NCBI RefSeq assembly: GCF_024343775.1
Contig: NZ_RJUF01000005.1
Location: 51,964-115,963, forward strand
Direction of reading: 5' to 3'
From: Lacihabitans soyangensis
Lineage (GTDB): Bacteria; Bacteroidota; Bacteroidia; Cytophagales; Spirosomataceae
DNA length: 64,000 nucleotides
Below, one piece after another: positions 1 through 8,809 of the stretch. Position numbers and translations under genes: made by a program. The notes beneath the pieces are model-generated. The model saw nothing but the letters and a program-made list of their open reading frames with translations. It was not told the DNA's origin and did not search any database. Positions within the stretch are counted from its first letter, which is position 1. Every line of letters begins with the position of its first letter.

Positions 1-879
1 AGTACGAGTCTCCAATTTATTCTTTTAGGAATTGTCTTTGCTATATTTTGGTCTTCCGCATCGGTGGCAGCCAAAATAGGAGTAAAAAGTATGGAGCCAT
101 TAGTTTTGTTTCAGTTTAGGTTCTTTTTGGCGGGGATTCTTCTGTTGGCTTATCATGCCGTTTTTGAAAAATGGCAATGGCCTAATCGCCAAGAGGTCAT
201 AGCACTCGGCATCTTTGGTTTTCTTAATGTAACGCTATATCTAACACTATTCGTACTGGCTATCAACGAAGTAGCTGCTGGTATCGGTAGCTTATCGGTT
301 TCTTTAGGGCCCGTTTTAATGGCCATTATTGGTGGATTAATTTTAGGCAAGAAAATAGAACCTCGGCAAATATTTGGTTTATTATTTGGCATTGGTGGCG
401 TATTTATAGCAGTCTGGCCTTTATTGCAAAATAGCTTCGCTACGTTCCGAGGACTAACCTATCTCTTTATAGGCATGCTGAGCTACAGTTTGGCCGCAGT
501 ATATTTCTCAGAAAAAAAATGGAATTTAAGTAGATATGCAATAAATGGTTGGCAGGTTTTATTTGGAGGTATTTTCATGCTACCTCTAACCTTTTATTTC
601 AAAAAAGAAACAATACAATTTTCAACAGAAAGTATACTTTCTATCTTATGGCTAACTATTCCAGTATCACTTTTGGCCGTAAACCTTTGGTTAAAGCTCA
701 TCAAAATAGATGCTATAAAAGCCGCTTTTTTCCTTTTCTTGTGTCCGATTTTTGGTTTTACATTTTCATCCTTCATCCTCAAGGAACCATTCACTTGGCA
801 CACCATGGTGGGCTTGATATTGGTACTTATTGGTTTATATTTAGGCCAAGAAAGAAAAATCAACCAAATAACTGATTAA
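1..879 (+). CDS. EamA/DMT-family exporter (5' end outside window)
   Basis: Probable inner-membrane exporter or metabolite permease of the drug/metabolite transporter (EamA) family; the substrate cannot be told from sequence. The frame is open from base 1, reading a first transmembrane stretch with the typical FAIFWSSASVAAK motif, so the real start lies upstream and the GTG at 64 is internal. The visible part has about nine to ten hydrophobic helices arranged as two EamA repeats, the second beginning around the motif FRGLTYLFIGMLSYSLAAVY. The gene lies 11 bp upstream of the next co-directional gene and probably forms an operon with it. Family assignment is secure, function is only general. Confidence 0.85.
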   Translation, partial: STSLQFILLGIVFAIFWSSASVAAKIGVKSMEPLVLFQFRFFLAGILLLAYHAVFEKWQWPNRQEVIALGIFGFLNVTLYLTLFVLAINEVAAGIGSLSVSLGPVLMAIIGGLILGKKIEPRQIFGLLFGIGGVFIAVWPLLQNSFATFRGLTYLFIGMLSYSLAAVYFSEKKWNLSRYAINGWQVLFGGIFMLPLTFYFKKETIQFSTESILSILWLTIPVSLLAVNLWLKLIKIDAIKAAFFLFLCPIFGFTFSSFILKEPFTWHTMVGLILVLIGLYLGQERKINQITD

Positions 880-890
880 AACTCAAAATT

Positions 891-1640
891 ATGCTCAAAA
901 AAATTGGAATAATATTGGTAGTTATGTTTGCCATTTTGGCAAGCACATTCGGCATAATATATTTGACACAAAACGAAAAACTTCCTGTTGGAGACCAACC
1001 AGAAAAAGCAGACCAACTGGCGAAGAAAATGCTGGCGGCCTTATACAAACCAGCTTGGGATAGTACAAACATTGCAGCTTGGACTTTTGCGGGTGGCCAC
1101 AAGTACGTTTGGGACAAGAAAAACGAAAAAGTATCTGTAAGATGGGGTGAAAACCTCGTCTATCTGAATTTACAGGAATGGAACAAAGGCAAAGCTTTTG
1201 TAAATAATAAAGAAGTAAAAGACAATAAACTGGATGTTTTGAGGGGAAAAGCCTACACTATGTTTTGTAATGATTCTTTTTGGTTTATAGCTCCTTATAA
1301 GGTTTTTGACGAAGGAGTTAGTAGAAAAATCGTTAAACTAGCTGACGAAAAAGAAGCTTTGTTGGTGACTTACTCAACCGGTGGTGTTACTCCCGGCGAT
1401 TCTTACCTATGGGTTTTAGATGAAAACCACACCCCGGTTTATTTTAAAATGTGGGTAAAAATCCTTCCAAACGGTGGCATCAAAGGAACTTGGGAAAATT
1501 GGATAACTACCACATCTGGTGCAAAAGTCGCAACAAACCATAAAATTGGTCCAATACATAATATAATTTCTAATATCAAAACTGGCTCTCGTCTATCAGA
1601 TTTAGATCTTCCAAGCCACTACTTTGACATAATTAAATAG
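891..1640 (+). CDS. Hypothetical membrane-anchored protein, 249 aa
   Basis: I do not recognise the function. The protein starts with one hydrophobic helix (about residues 5-26, no lipobox cysteine), followed by a soluble, probably periplasmic domain rich in Trp, Lys and beta-type segments (for example WTFAGGHKYVWDKK and NDSFWFIAPYKVFDEG). The pattern suggests a single beta-rich domain exposed outside the inner membrane. It starts 11 bp after the EamA transporter gene, so the two are likely co-transcribed. A weak stem-loop follows the stop codon. Confidence 0.7.
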   Translation: MLKKIGIILVVMFAILASTFGIIYLTQNEKLPVGDQPEKADQLAKKMLAALYKPAWDSTNIAAWTFAGGHKYVWDKKNEKVSVRWGENLVYLNLQEWNKGKAFVNNKEVKDNKLDVLRGKAYTMFCNDSFWFIAPYKVFDEGVSRKIVKLADEKEALLVTYSTGGVTPGDSYLWVLDENHTPVYFKMWVKILPNGGIKGTWENWITTTSGAKVATNHKIGPIHNIISNIKTGSRLSDLDLPSHYFDIIK

Positions 1641-1655
1641 AGAATAAGAAAACTG

Positions 1656-1687
1656 AATCAATCGCATAACAACTTGATTTTTTTGAA
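1656..1687 (+). terminator. Weak putative terminator after the 249-aa gene
   Basis: Six-base inverted repeat AATCAA/TTGATT with a 12-nt loop, followed by a run of T. The stem is short and AT-rich, so this is tentative. Confidence 0.35.
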
Positions 1688-1809
1688 TTATTTTTTGAAA
1701 AAATTAGACTAAAAGGTGTAGAAATTTAAATATTAGTTCTGATATTTAATAAAAATAAAGTTTATAATACTATTTCAACCAAAATGCATTTTTTGGTGTA
1801 AAAATAATA

Positions 1810-1837
1810 TTGAAATTAAATATTGTTTTTACTTTTG
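1810..1837 (+). promoter_or_regulatory. Promoter of the pnt operon (TTG-N17-TACTTTTG)
   Basis: A perfect Bacteroidota -7 element TACTTTTG lies at 1830-1837 with TTG 17 bp upstream at 1810-1812. Transcription would begin near 1842, so the upstream in-frame start at 1810 is excluded and the ATG at 1870 is preferred. Confidence 0.65.
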
Positions 1838-1869
1838 CAACCATAGTTAATCACTTTTTTCAAAAAAAC

Positions 1870-2994
1870 ATGAAAATAGGAGTTCTTAAAGAAACAAAAC
1901 TACTAGAAACCCGAGTTGCTCTCACACCTGATACGGTAAAGCAACTTTTAAAAAAAGGCTTTGAGGTAGCTATTGAAACAGAGGCCGGTCTTCAATCTTC
2001 CTTCTCCGACCAAGATTATGTAGCTGCAGGTGCTAGTATTGGCTCAAAAACAGAGATTTCACAGTCTGATGTTGTTCTTAAAGTAAACTCTTTTACAGAG
2101 GAGGAAGTAGGACAATTGAAAGAAGGCATTGTAACAATTTCCTTCTTGTATGCGTACACTATCCCTGCCGTAGTAGATGCTCTTAAGGCCAAAAAAATCG
2201 CTGCATTTTCGATGGATGCCGTTCCTCGTATATCCAGAGCCCAGAAAATGGATGCATTAAGTTCTCAAGCCAACTTGGCTGGTTATAAAACTGTCATTCT
2301 TGGAGCCAATGCATTGGGAAAAATATTCCCTCTAATGATGACAGCAGCGGGTACAATAACCCCAACAAAAGTACTGATTTTTGGAGCTGGAGTAGCTGGT
2401 TTACAAGCCATTGCCACTGCCAAAAGATTAGGAGCCGTAGTAGAGGTAACCGACGTGAGACCAGAAACCAAAGAACAAGTAGAATCACTAGGTGGTAGAT
2501 TTTTGATGGTCGAAGGTGTAGAAGGTGTAAAGATAGAAGGTGGCTATGCCAAAGAAGTTTCGGCAGAGTTTCTTCAAAAACAGAAAGAATTGGTAGAATC
2601 AAAAATAAAAGATGCCGATTTGGTGATAACTACAGCTTTGGTTATTGGAAAGAAAGCACCTGTCTTGGTCTCTGAAGATATGGTAAAATCGATGAAAAAA
2701 GGCTCAGTGATAGTAGACATGGCCACGGAATCAGGTGGAAACTGTTCGATTTCAGAAAAAGACAAAACAGTAGTAAAACATGGCGTAACAATCATTGGAG
2801 ATTCTAATTTACCAGCCCTTTTACCTATCAACGCCAGTCAACTTTATGGTACAAATATCATAACCTTATTGATGCACTTGGCAGACAAAGATGGCTTCAA
2901 GTGGGATATGGAAGAGGAAATCACCAAAGGCTCGCTTATTACGCACAATGGTGAGTTGGTTCATGAATTTACAAAGTCAATTTTAAACAAATAA
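1870..2994 (+). CDS. pntAA: NAD(P) transhydrogenase subunit alpha part 1
   Basis: Soluble NAD(H)-binding domain I of the proton-translocating transhydrogenase, which drives NADPH formation from NADH with the proton gradient. The 374-residue protein starts MKIGVLKETK, has the AlaDH/PNT N-terminal domain, then the Rossmann nucleotide-binding motif GAGVAGLQAIATAKRLGA and the downstream VTDVRPETKEQ segment. An in-frame start 60 bp upstream exists, but it lies before the -7 box; ATG 1870 fits the family N-terminus. First gene of a tight pntAA-pntAB-pntB operon (4-bp gap to the next gene). The split alpha subunit is the usual arrangement in many bacteria outside Enterobacteria. Confidence 0.95.
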   Translation: MKIGVLKETKLLETRVALTPDTVKQLLKKGFEVAIETEAGLQSSFSDQDYVAAGASIGSKTEISQSDVVLKVNSFTEEEVGQLKEGIVTISFLYAYTIPAVVDALKAKKIAAFSMDAVPRISRAQKMDALSSQANLAGYKTVILGANALGKIFPLMMTAAGTITPTKVLIFGAGVAGLQAIATAKRLGAVVEVTDVRPETKEQVESLGGRFLMVEGVEGVKIEGGYAKEVSAEFLQKQKELVESKIKDADLVITTALVIGKKAPVLVSEDMVKSMKKGSVIVDMATESGGNCSISEKDKTVVKHGVTIIGDSNLPALLPINASQLYGTNIITLLMHLADKDGFKWDMEEEITKGSLITHNGELVHEFTKSILNK

Positions 2995-2998
2995 GAAA

Positions 2999-3286
2999 AT
3001 GAATTTAGAAGCTTTAATACTTTTATTATACGTTTTGGTTTTGGGTAGTTATTTGGGTTTTGAACTAATCGCCAAAGTTCCGCCCACCCTACATACCCCT
3101 CTTATGTCTGGTTCAAACGCCATTTCTGGCATAACCATCGTTGGGGCTATTTTAGCATCCAACGAACTCGGCTATACGCACGTTAGCAAGTGGCTAGGTA
3201 TGTTAGCCATCATTTTAGCCACTATAAATGTGGTTGGTGGTTACGCGGTTACAGACAGAATGTTGAAAATGTTTAAAAAGAAATAA
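2999..3286 (+). CDS. pntAB: NAD(P) transhydrogenase subunit alpha part 2
   Basis: Small 95-residue membrane subunit equivalent to the C-terminal transmembrane part of a fused PntA. It has about three hydrophobic helices; the motif LHTPLMSGSNAISGITIVGA is characteristic of the PntA transmembrane family. Together with the membrane part of PntB it forms the proton channel (domain II). It sits 4 bp after pntAA and 2 bp before pntB, so translation is probably coupled. Confidence 0.95.
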   Translation: MNLEALILLLYVLVLGSYLGFELIAKVPPTLHTPLMSGSNAISGITIVGAILASNELGYTHVSKWLGMLAIILATINVVGGYAVTDRMLKMFKKK

Positions 3287-3288
3287 AA

Positions 3289-4677
3289 ATGAATATCTAT
3301 ATACAGTTTGCCTATTTGATAGCATCAGTTTTGTTTATCATAGGCATCAAAAAAATGAATAAAACCTCCGAAGCTAGAACCGGAAATCAGCTGTCGGCAG
3401 TCGGAATGTTGATAGCCATCTTGGCTACGGTCGTTCAAGTGGAAGTATTGAGTTTGATTGATATATTTATTTGTATCATTATTGGCTCTGCCATAGGTTT
3501 ATACGTGGCCTATAAAGTAGAAATGACTCAAATGCCAGAAATGGTAGCCTTGTTTAATGGTTTTGGAGGACTGGCATCGGTCGCTGTTTCTATATCTGAC
3601 TATTGGCTAAAAAGCCAAGAAAACAACTTTGATATTGACATAATAACTGGTGTGAGTATAGTTTTAAGTATTTTTATTGGCGGAATTACATTTACAGGAT
3701 CAATGATTGCCTGGGGTAAACTTTCGGGAAAAGTAAACGGTAATGCTATCATTTTTGGCGGCCAACATCCTTTAAATTTACTACTTTTTGTGGCGTCAAT
3801 TGTTGCTTCTGTGTTAGCAGTAATGTATCAAGCTGATCCAATTTATTTACTTATTTTAACTGCCCTTTCTTTACTTCTGGGAGTTTTGACAGTGATTCCG
3901 ATAGGCGGTGCCGACATGCCTGTGGTTATATCGTTGCTTAATTCTTATTCGGGAATGGCTGCCTGTACAACTGGTTTTGTTCTCAATAACAACGTTTTGA
4001 TTGTCGCAGGAGCCTTGGTTGGTGCATCTGGCATAATCCTTACAAATATTATGTGTAAAGCCATGAACCGCTCTTTGGTAAGCGTTTTACTTGGCGGATT
4101 TGGAACAACCTCAAGCTCTGCTGCCGTTGAGGGTGGCTCAGAAATAGTGGTTAAAGAAGTTGGAGTAGAAGAAGCGGCAATGCTTTTTGATTCAGCTTCA
4201 TCTGTTATAGTGGTTCCCGGTTATGGAATGGCTGTTGCTCAGGCCCAACATGTGATTAGGGAACTGAGTGAATTATGTGAAAAACGCAACATAGATTTTA
4301 GATTTGCGATACATCCTGTAGCAGGTCGAATGCCTGGCCACATGAACGTGCTATTGGCTGAGGCCAATGTACCTTATGATAAGCTTGTAGAAATGGATGA
4401 CATCAATGATGAATTCTCGAATACAGATGTGGTGTTTATTGTAGGTGCCAACGACGTGGTAAATCCAGCTGCAAGAACCAACCCTCAAAGTCCTATTTTT
4501 GGTATGCCGATACTTAACGCTGACAAAGCTCGAACTGTAATAGTAAGTAAGAGAAGTATGGGTAAAGGTTATGCTGGTGTTGAAAATGAGCTTTTTGGTT
4601 ATCCAAATTGCTTAATGTTGTTTGGTGATGCAAAGCAAACTATTACAAAGTTGGTTGGTGAAATGAAGGAAATGTAG
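3289..4677 (+). CDS. pntB: NAD(P) transhydrogenase subunit beta
   Basis: 462-residue subunit with an N-terminal block of about eight to nine transmembrane helices (domain II, residues about 1-270) and a C-terminal NADP(H)-binding domain III. Domain III shows the family motifs GYGMAVAQAQ, HPVAGRMPGHMNVLLAEA and VGANDVVNPAA. Length matches family members. Last gene of the operon. Its TAG stop is followed immediately by the 24-bp tandem repeat array rather than by an ordinary hairpin terminator, so transcripts of this operon probably end within or just before the array. Confidence 0.95.
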   Translation: MNIYIQFAYLIASVLFIIGIKKMNKTSEARTGNQLSAVGMLIAILATVVQVEVLSLIDIFICIIIGSAIGLYVAYKVEMTQMPEMVALFNGFGGLASVAVSISDYWLKSQENNFDIDIITGVSIVLSIFIGGITFTGSMIAWGKLSGKVNGNAIIFGGQHPLNLLLFVASIVASVLAVMYQADPIYLLILTALSLLLGVLTVIPIGGADMPVVISLLNSYSGMAACTTGFVLNNNVLIVAGALVGASGIILTNIMCKAMNRSLVSVLLGGFGTTSSSAAVEGGSEIVVKEVGVEEAAMLFDSASSVIVVPGYGMAVAQAQHVIRELSELCEKRNIDFRFAIHPVAGRMPGHMNVLLAEANVPYDKLVEMDDINDEFSNTDVVFIVGANDVVNPAARTNPQSPIFGMPILNADKARTVIVSKRSMGKGYAGVENELFGYPNCLMLFGDAKQTITKLVGEMKEM

Positions 4678-4999
4678 CTTCGACTCCGCTCAGCTACCGT
4701 ACAGTGGCTCCGCTCTGCTACCTTTCGGTGAATCCGCTCTGCTACCTTACAGTGGCTAAGATAAGCTACCGTACAGTGGCTTCGCTAAGCTACCGTACAG
4801 TGACTCCGCTCAACTACCGTACAGTGGCTCCGATCAGCTACCGTAGGGTGGCTCAGCTACCTTACAGTGGCTCCGCTCCGCTACCTTTCGGTGACTCCGC
4901 TCTGCTACCGTAGGGTGGTTCTGCTCAGCTACTGTTCGTTGTCTTCGCTCAGCTACCGTATGGTGGCTTCGCTCAGATATCTTCCGTTAGCTTCGCTTG
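4678..4999. repeat. Array of 13 degenerate 24-bp tandem repeats
   Basis: Starting at the base after the pntB stop there is a half unit and then 13 units beginning at 4693, 4717, 4741, 4765, 4789, 4813, 4837, 4856, 4880, 4904, 4928, 4952 and 4976. All are 24 bp except the one at 4837, which is 19 bp. A unit consists of an arm AGCTAC, a 6-bp spacer (often CGTACA), an arm GTGGCT and a second 6-bp spacer (often CCGCTC). The two arms are reverse complements except for one G:T pair, so each arm could pair with either neighbour. The array is clearly more GC-rich than the surrounding DNA. The last unit is the most degenerate. No unique spacers, so not CRISPR. Confidence 0.9.
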
Positions 5000-5000
5000 G

Positions 5001-5254
5001 CAATGGTAGTTCGTGAATAATTTAGGGCATCGAAGAGTTCAATTTTTTGGGTTATGATAAGATTCGGCATTTACCATTTTGAAATTAAACCTAGAGATTA
5101 TTATTTTGATAAAGTTAACAATCGAAAAGCGATCATTCAAAGCCTTAAATATCCACTTATCAATAAAAAATGTATTTAGAGAAACCCTGTTACCTAATTG
5201 TTTGTTTTGTGTCTAAAGTTTAGTTATTTTGAATACAATTAAATTTAAGAAAAG
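5001..5254. other. Gene-free stretch between repeat array and zinc peptidase
   Basis: AT-rich DNA without a supportable ORF or RNA. A TTATTTTG sequence shortly before the next gene is a 7-of-8 match to the -7 promoter element and may be its promoter. Confidence 0.5.
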
Positions 5255-5956
5255 ATGATTTTAATAATTGGAGTTGTGTTTATGCTAATCGGAATGTTCG
5301 TTAGCAACAGACTGAAAAGCAAATTTGCCGAATATTCGAGAATCGGACTGGCAAATGGCCTAAGTGGTGCTGAAATCGCTCAAAAAATGTTGCACGATAA
5401 CAACATTTATGATGTAAAAATTACCCAAGTTGAAGGCCAACTTACCGACCACTACAACCCACTTGACAAAACCGTTAACCTAAGTGCAGATGTTTTTCAT
5501 GGTAGAAGTGCTGCTTCAGCCGCTGTTGCTGCTCACGAGTGCGGCCATGCTATTCAACATGCTCTTGCCTATGCACCACTAAAAATGAGATCGGCAATGG
5601 TTCCAGCAGTAAATGTGGCGTCGAAAGTAATGGGAATGCTAAATATGTTCCTGATGTTCGGCGGTATCTATATGCTTTCGCAGGGAAGTACTATGGGTGA
5701 TATTCTATTGATAGTTTTAATTGCTGCCAATGGTGCAATGGCCGCCTTTGCTTTAATTACTCTTCCTGTTGAATACGATGCAAGTAAAAGAGCGTTGGCT
5801 TGGATGACGAACAGAAATGTTGTGAACCAAAGCGAGCATGCTATGGCCAAAGATGCTTTGGACTGGGCAGCCAGAACCTATGTAGTTGGAGCTTTGGCGG
5901 CCATAGCCAACTTGATGTATTACGTTATGATGTTTTTGGGTAGAAGAGATGACTAA
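5255..5956 (+). CDS. Zinc metallopeptidase, YugP/Zn_peptidase_2 family
   Basis: Integral membrane zinc peptidase of the YugP-like family (neutral zinc metallopeptidase, DUF-type); natural substrate unknown. 233 residues: an N-terminal hydrophobic helix (about 1-17), then a domain containing the zinc-binding HExxH motif as HECGH (residues 94-98) in the context AAHECGHAIQHA, and two to three further hydrophobic helices (about 120-165 and 205-228). An EYDAS motif in the second half probably supplies the third zinc ligand or lies near the active site. The gene is monocistronic, with a good terminator about 20 bp downstream. Confidence 0.88.
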   Translation: MILIIGVVFMLIGMFVSNRLKSKFAEYSRIGLANGLSGAEIAQKMLHDNNIYDVKITQVEGQLTDHYNPLDKTVNLSADVFHGRSAASAAVAAHECGHAIQHALAYAPLKMRSAMVPAVNVASKVMGMLNMFLMFGGIYMLSQGSTMGDILLIVLIAANGAMAAFALITLPVEYDASKRALAWMTNRNVVNQSEHAMAKDALDWAARTYVVGALAAIANLMYYVMMFLGRRDD

Positions 5957-5977
5957 AACGTTCTAAAATTATTGACA

Positions 5978-6008
5978 AAAACCTCGGCATGTATGCTGAG
6001 GTTTTTTT
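5978..6008 (+). terminator. Rho-independent terminator after the zinc peptidase gene
   Basis: Stem AACCTCGGCAT / ATGCTGAGGTT (one G:T pair) with a 2-nt turn, followed by seven T. Confidence 0.85.
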
Positions 6009-6199
6009 ATATTTACTTTCAATAAGGTTTGTAAGAAAATCAGTTTTTTTTTGTTAAATTTATTAAATATTGAGCGAAAATAATTTTTAGCTTTTTTGTC
6101 GAATATTCATAACTTGACACCTATTTTAACAAAAACTTCATCTAAATTTTAGAAGTCGAAATATAGTAGTACCTTCGACAAGAAACAAAAACACAGATT

Positions 6200-6883
6200 T
6201 TGAAAAAGTTGTTCATCGTAGTGTTCTTCGTTTTTGCCATTATTGACGTTATTGGTGAGTACTATAACTATTTTAATGTGGTATTAGTCTCTCGGGTTCT
6301 AACATTTCCGATAGCATACTTAGGATACTTGTCATTTAAAAAATATAGGCTCGAGCCAATTGGGAGTTTAATTGCTGCAAGTATTATTGTTAGCATTGTT
6401 GGATTGATAGTCACGCATACTCAACCCTATGGTGTTAACTATTTGACTAGAGTCCTTATTATCATTATTGTAGAGACTCAAATTCAACTCTTCATTATCA
6501 CTCACTATTTTTATCCCAAAGACAAATCGATTAAGGATGAATTCATTAAACTAACCATCATCTTCTCATTAGGAATGATATTCATTTACTTTTTCTTTCC
6601 ATTGTTCAACTTTGGTACCCAAGCTATTGTTTTTATCAGAATTCTACAATTCAGTTTCTTTATTGCATACACCTATAATAATAAGCTTCTCAATTGGCAA
6701 ATTCAATGGAGTGTGTGGTTGCTTCTATTTTCTAATATTATTTCAATGTACTTCCTTTACATTTCCCCCTCCAAAATTTATCATGTTTTGGTTATGATTT
6801 CCTTATTTACATCCAAATTCCTATTTGTAAATGGAATTATAGAATCGTTAAAAATCAAAAAAAATATGCAATTCAAAATTTAA
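6200..6883 (+). CDS. Polytopic membrane protein of unknown function, 227 aa
   Basis: I do not recognise a specific function. The protein is almost entirely hydrophobic, with about seven to eight predicted helices and short charged loops, ending in a Lys-rich tail (KIKKN). Overall layout resembles YhhN/lysoplasmalogenase-like membrane proteins, but I cannot confirm the motif set. The start is TTG at 6200 giving MKKLFIVVFF; no ATG fits the first helix. TACCTTCG at 6170-6177, a one-mismatch version of the -7 element, lies about 22 bp upstream and is consistent with this start. Convergent with cvpA, with no obvious terminator between. Confidence 0.7.
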   Translation: MKKLFIVVFFVFAIIDVIGEYYNYFNVVLVSRVLTFPIAYLGYLSFKKYRLEPIGSLIAASIIVSIVGLIVTHTQPYGVNYLTRVLIIIIVETQIQLFIITHYFYPKDKSIKDEFIKLTIIFSLGMIFIYFFFPLFNFGTQAIVFIRILQFSFFIAYTYNNKLLNWQIQWSVWLLLFSNIISMYFLYISPSKIYHVLVMISLFTSKFLFVNGIIESLKIKKNMQFKI

Positions 6884-6906
6884 GAATTTTTGAATTAAGG
6901 CAGTGT

Positions 6907-7446
6907 TTAAGAATTTTCAAGTCGTGTTTTTAAATTACCTAAATAATCCACCCAATTTCCACCCGGAATCATATCTGAAATTTTGGATATCATATTTGGG
7001 GCAAATGACTTCACAAATTCAAAATACTGATTGTCAACCATCCATTTTGGAGGTAGATCAATTCCGGTTTTCGAAAACAACCAAAGAAAAACACTTACAC
7101 CAAAAAGAGCGGTAAATCCGCCCAAAAATGCTCCTAAAAGGCCATCGAGAGTGCCTAGAAAAGTTAGCCGAACGGCTTTTCTCATTAGCCAACCTGCTTT
7201 TCTTAGTAGGAAAATAGTTGGAAGAAATACTACAAAAAAACTTAAATATGGCGAAATTGAAACCAGTGTTTCTTTACCAAAAATATTCTCTAGAAAATCA
7301 GCTCCTAAGCTCAAAAACTTGAACCCAATAACAATGGCTACAACAAACGCCGCTATGCCAAAAATTTCCATTAGCAAGCCTTTCTTGTAGCCATTGAAGG
7401 CACCAATAATCACTGGCACCAGTAAAATCAGGTCTATGATGGCCAT
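6907..7446 (-). CDS. cvpA: CvpA family membrane protein
   Basis: 179-residue inner-membrane protein of the CvpA (colicin V production) family, which in other bacteria affects envelope homeostasis and septation; molecular role unresolved. It begins MAIIDLILLVPVIIGAFNGYKKG, the typical CvpA start with the conserved G-x-x-x-G after helix 1, and has four hydrophobic helices. It begins 3 bp after the yqeY stop, so the two genes are co-transcribed. Confidence 0.85.
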   Translation of the reverse strand: MAIIDLILLVPVIIGAFNGYKKGLLMEIFGIAAFVVAIVIGFKFLSLGADFLENIFGKETLVSISPYLSFFVVFLPTIFLLRKAGWLMRKAVRLTFLGTLDGLLGAFLGGFTALFGVSVFLWLFSKTGIDLPPKWMVDNQYFEFVKSFAPNMISKISDMIPGGNWVDYLGNLKTRLENS

Positions 7447-7449
7447 TTA

Positions 7450-7899
7450 TTACTGAGCCAAAAGAGTTTTAACCATTTCAGAAATCGCTCTTCCCTCAGC
7501 TTTGCCGGCCAATTCTTTGCTGGCCACACCCATAACTTTGCCCATATCTGCCGGCGATTTCGCTCCAACTTTGGCAATAATATCAGCTATTATGCTTTTC
7601 AGTTCATCAGCAGACATAGCTGCAGGTAGGTAAGTTTCTATTATTGCAATTTCAGCCAATTCTTTTTCAAGAAGTTCTGGTCTATTTTGTGTTTTGTAGA
7701 TTTCCGCGGAGTCTTTGCGTTGTTTAACAGCCTTTTGCAAAATTCTCATTTCGTCGGCCTCCGTTAAAGCTTCGGCACCTGGCTTCGTTTCTTCTATCAA
7801 AATAACCTTTTTTATATCTCTCAAGGCCAACAACTTAGCCGAATCACGAGCCAACATGGCTGCTTTTATATCTGCGTCTATTTGAGTTTTTAACGACAT
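7450..7899 (-). CDS. yqeY: GatB/YqeY domain protein
   Basis: 149-residue soluble protein of the YqeY family, related to the tail domain of the GatB amidotransferase subunit; it is thought to bind tRNA or act as a GatB-tail-like module, but its role is unproven. Family features visible are MSLKTQIDADIKAAMLARDS at the start, KQRKDSAEIYK in the middle, and the C-terminal GKVMGVASKELAGKAEGR loop. First gene of a yqeY-cvpA operon. Upstream, CCAAAATAA (reverse complement TTATTTTG, 7 of 8 bases of the -7 element) at 7937-7944 is a possible promoter, facing away from the pdxJ promoter. Confidence 0.9.
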   Translation of the reverse strand: MSLKTQIDADIKAAMLARDSAKLLALRDIKKVILIEETKPGAEALTEADEMRILQKAVKQRKDSAEIYKTQNRPELLEKELAEIAIIETYLPAAMSADELKSIIADIIAKVGAKSPADMGKVMGVASKELAGKAEGRAISEMVKTLLAQ

Positions 7900-7950
7900 T
7901 TGTTTTAATATTTATTGTAGTTATTAAAATTCATTCCAAAATAAAAATCG

Positions 7951-7958
7951 TAATTTTG
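7951..7958 (+). promoter_or_regulatory. -7 element (TAATTTTG) for pdxJ
   Basis: Perfect TANNTTTG match, ending 23 bp before the pdxJ ATG. No convincing -33 TTG at the usual spacing. Confidence 0.55.
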
Positions 7959-7981
7959 GACCCATAAATGAGAATGCAAAA

Positions 7982-8701
7982 ATGACAAAATTATCGGTCA
8001 ATATCAACAAAATAGCAACTTTAAGAAACTCAAGAGGTGGAAACATACCTGATTTGGTTAAAACAGCTATTGATTGTGAGATTTTCGGGGCACAGGGAAT
8101 CACCGTTCACCCGAGACCGGACGAACGTCATATCAAGTATCAAGATGTTTTTGATTTAAAGAAGGTTGTAAAAACAGAATTCAACATTGAAGGAAACCCT
8201 ACCGAGGGTAGATTTCAAGAGGTGGTTTTGGCTGTAAAACCAGAGCAAGTGACATTGGTTCCTGACGAACTCGGAGCCATTACCTCCAACGCAGGTTGGG
8301 ACACCATTACCCACAAAAGCAAACTCAGAGAAATCGTAAATATCTATAAATCAGAAGGTATTAGGGTCTCTATATTTGTAGATGCAAACCCAGAAATGGT
8401 AGAAGCCGCTGCCGAAACTGGAACAGATAGAATAGAGCTTTACACGGAATCATACGCTGCTGAATATGCCGAAAGTCCTGAAAAAGCCATAGAAAACTTC
8501 ATAAAAGCCGCAGAAATGGCACAGAAAGTAGGACTTGGCATCAACGCAGGACATGACCTAAGTCTTGAGAATTTGGCCTACTTTTATAAAAATATTCCTG
8601 GACTGTTGGAAGTATCTATCGGTCATGCTTTGATTAGTGATGCTCTTTATTATGGTTTAGAGAATACTATCCAACTATATTTGAGGCAGTTGGAGGGGTA
8701 A
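7982..8701 (+). CDS. pdxJ: Pyridoxine 5'-phosphate synthase
   Basis: Condenses 1-deoxy-D-xylulose 5-phosphate with 1-amino-acetone-3-phosphate to pyridoxine 5'-phosphate in DXP-dependent vitamin B6 synthesis. 239-residue TIM barrel, normal length for the family. Visible motifs are the N-terminal [17 protein letters not shown], the [13 protein letters not shown] active-site segment, NIEGNPT, and the C-terminal [18 protein letters not shown]. Monocistronic, divergent from yqeY. Confidence 0.96.
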   Translation: MTKLSVNINKIATLRNSRGGNIPDLVKTAIDCEIFGAQGITVHPRPDERHIKYQDVFDLKKVVKTEFNIEGNPTEGRFQEVVLAVKPEQVTLVPDELGAITSNAGWDTITHKSKLREIVNIYKSEGIRVSIFVDANPEMVEAAAETGTDRIELYTESYAAEYAESPEKAIENFIKAAEMAQKVGLGINAGHDLSLENLAYFYKNIPGLLEVSIGHALISDALYYGLENTIQLYLRQLEG

Positions 8702-8809
8702 CCACCAAATTATTCGAAAACCTTAACCTAATTTCGATGAAAACCAGTTTTTAGTTTTCTCCCCAATTTAGGTTGGCTTTGTTCGAGAAAATACTCCTTT
8801 GAAATTAAC

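Noticed and set aside
2294..2602. 102-codon antisense ORF in pntAA
   Set aside because: Leucine-rich shadow frame opposite a conserved gene.
4704..4913. A 69-codon plus-strand ORF in the repeat array
   Set aside because: The 24-bp period equals eight codons, so the frame stays open as a by-product of the repeats; the peptide is a low-complexity repeat without a ribosome site.
4693..4999. Possible CRISPR array
   Set aside because: The unit is 24 bp with no unique spacers between copies and no cas genes nearby.
8702..8809. Imperfect inverted repeats (AACCTAA / TTAGGTT) between pdxJ and the helicase gene
   Set aside because: Several mismatches and no T run; too weak to call a terminator.
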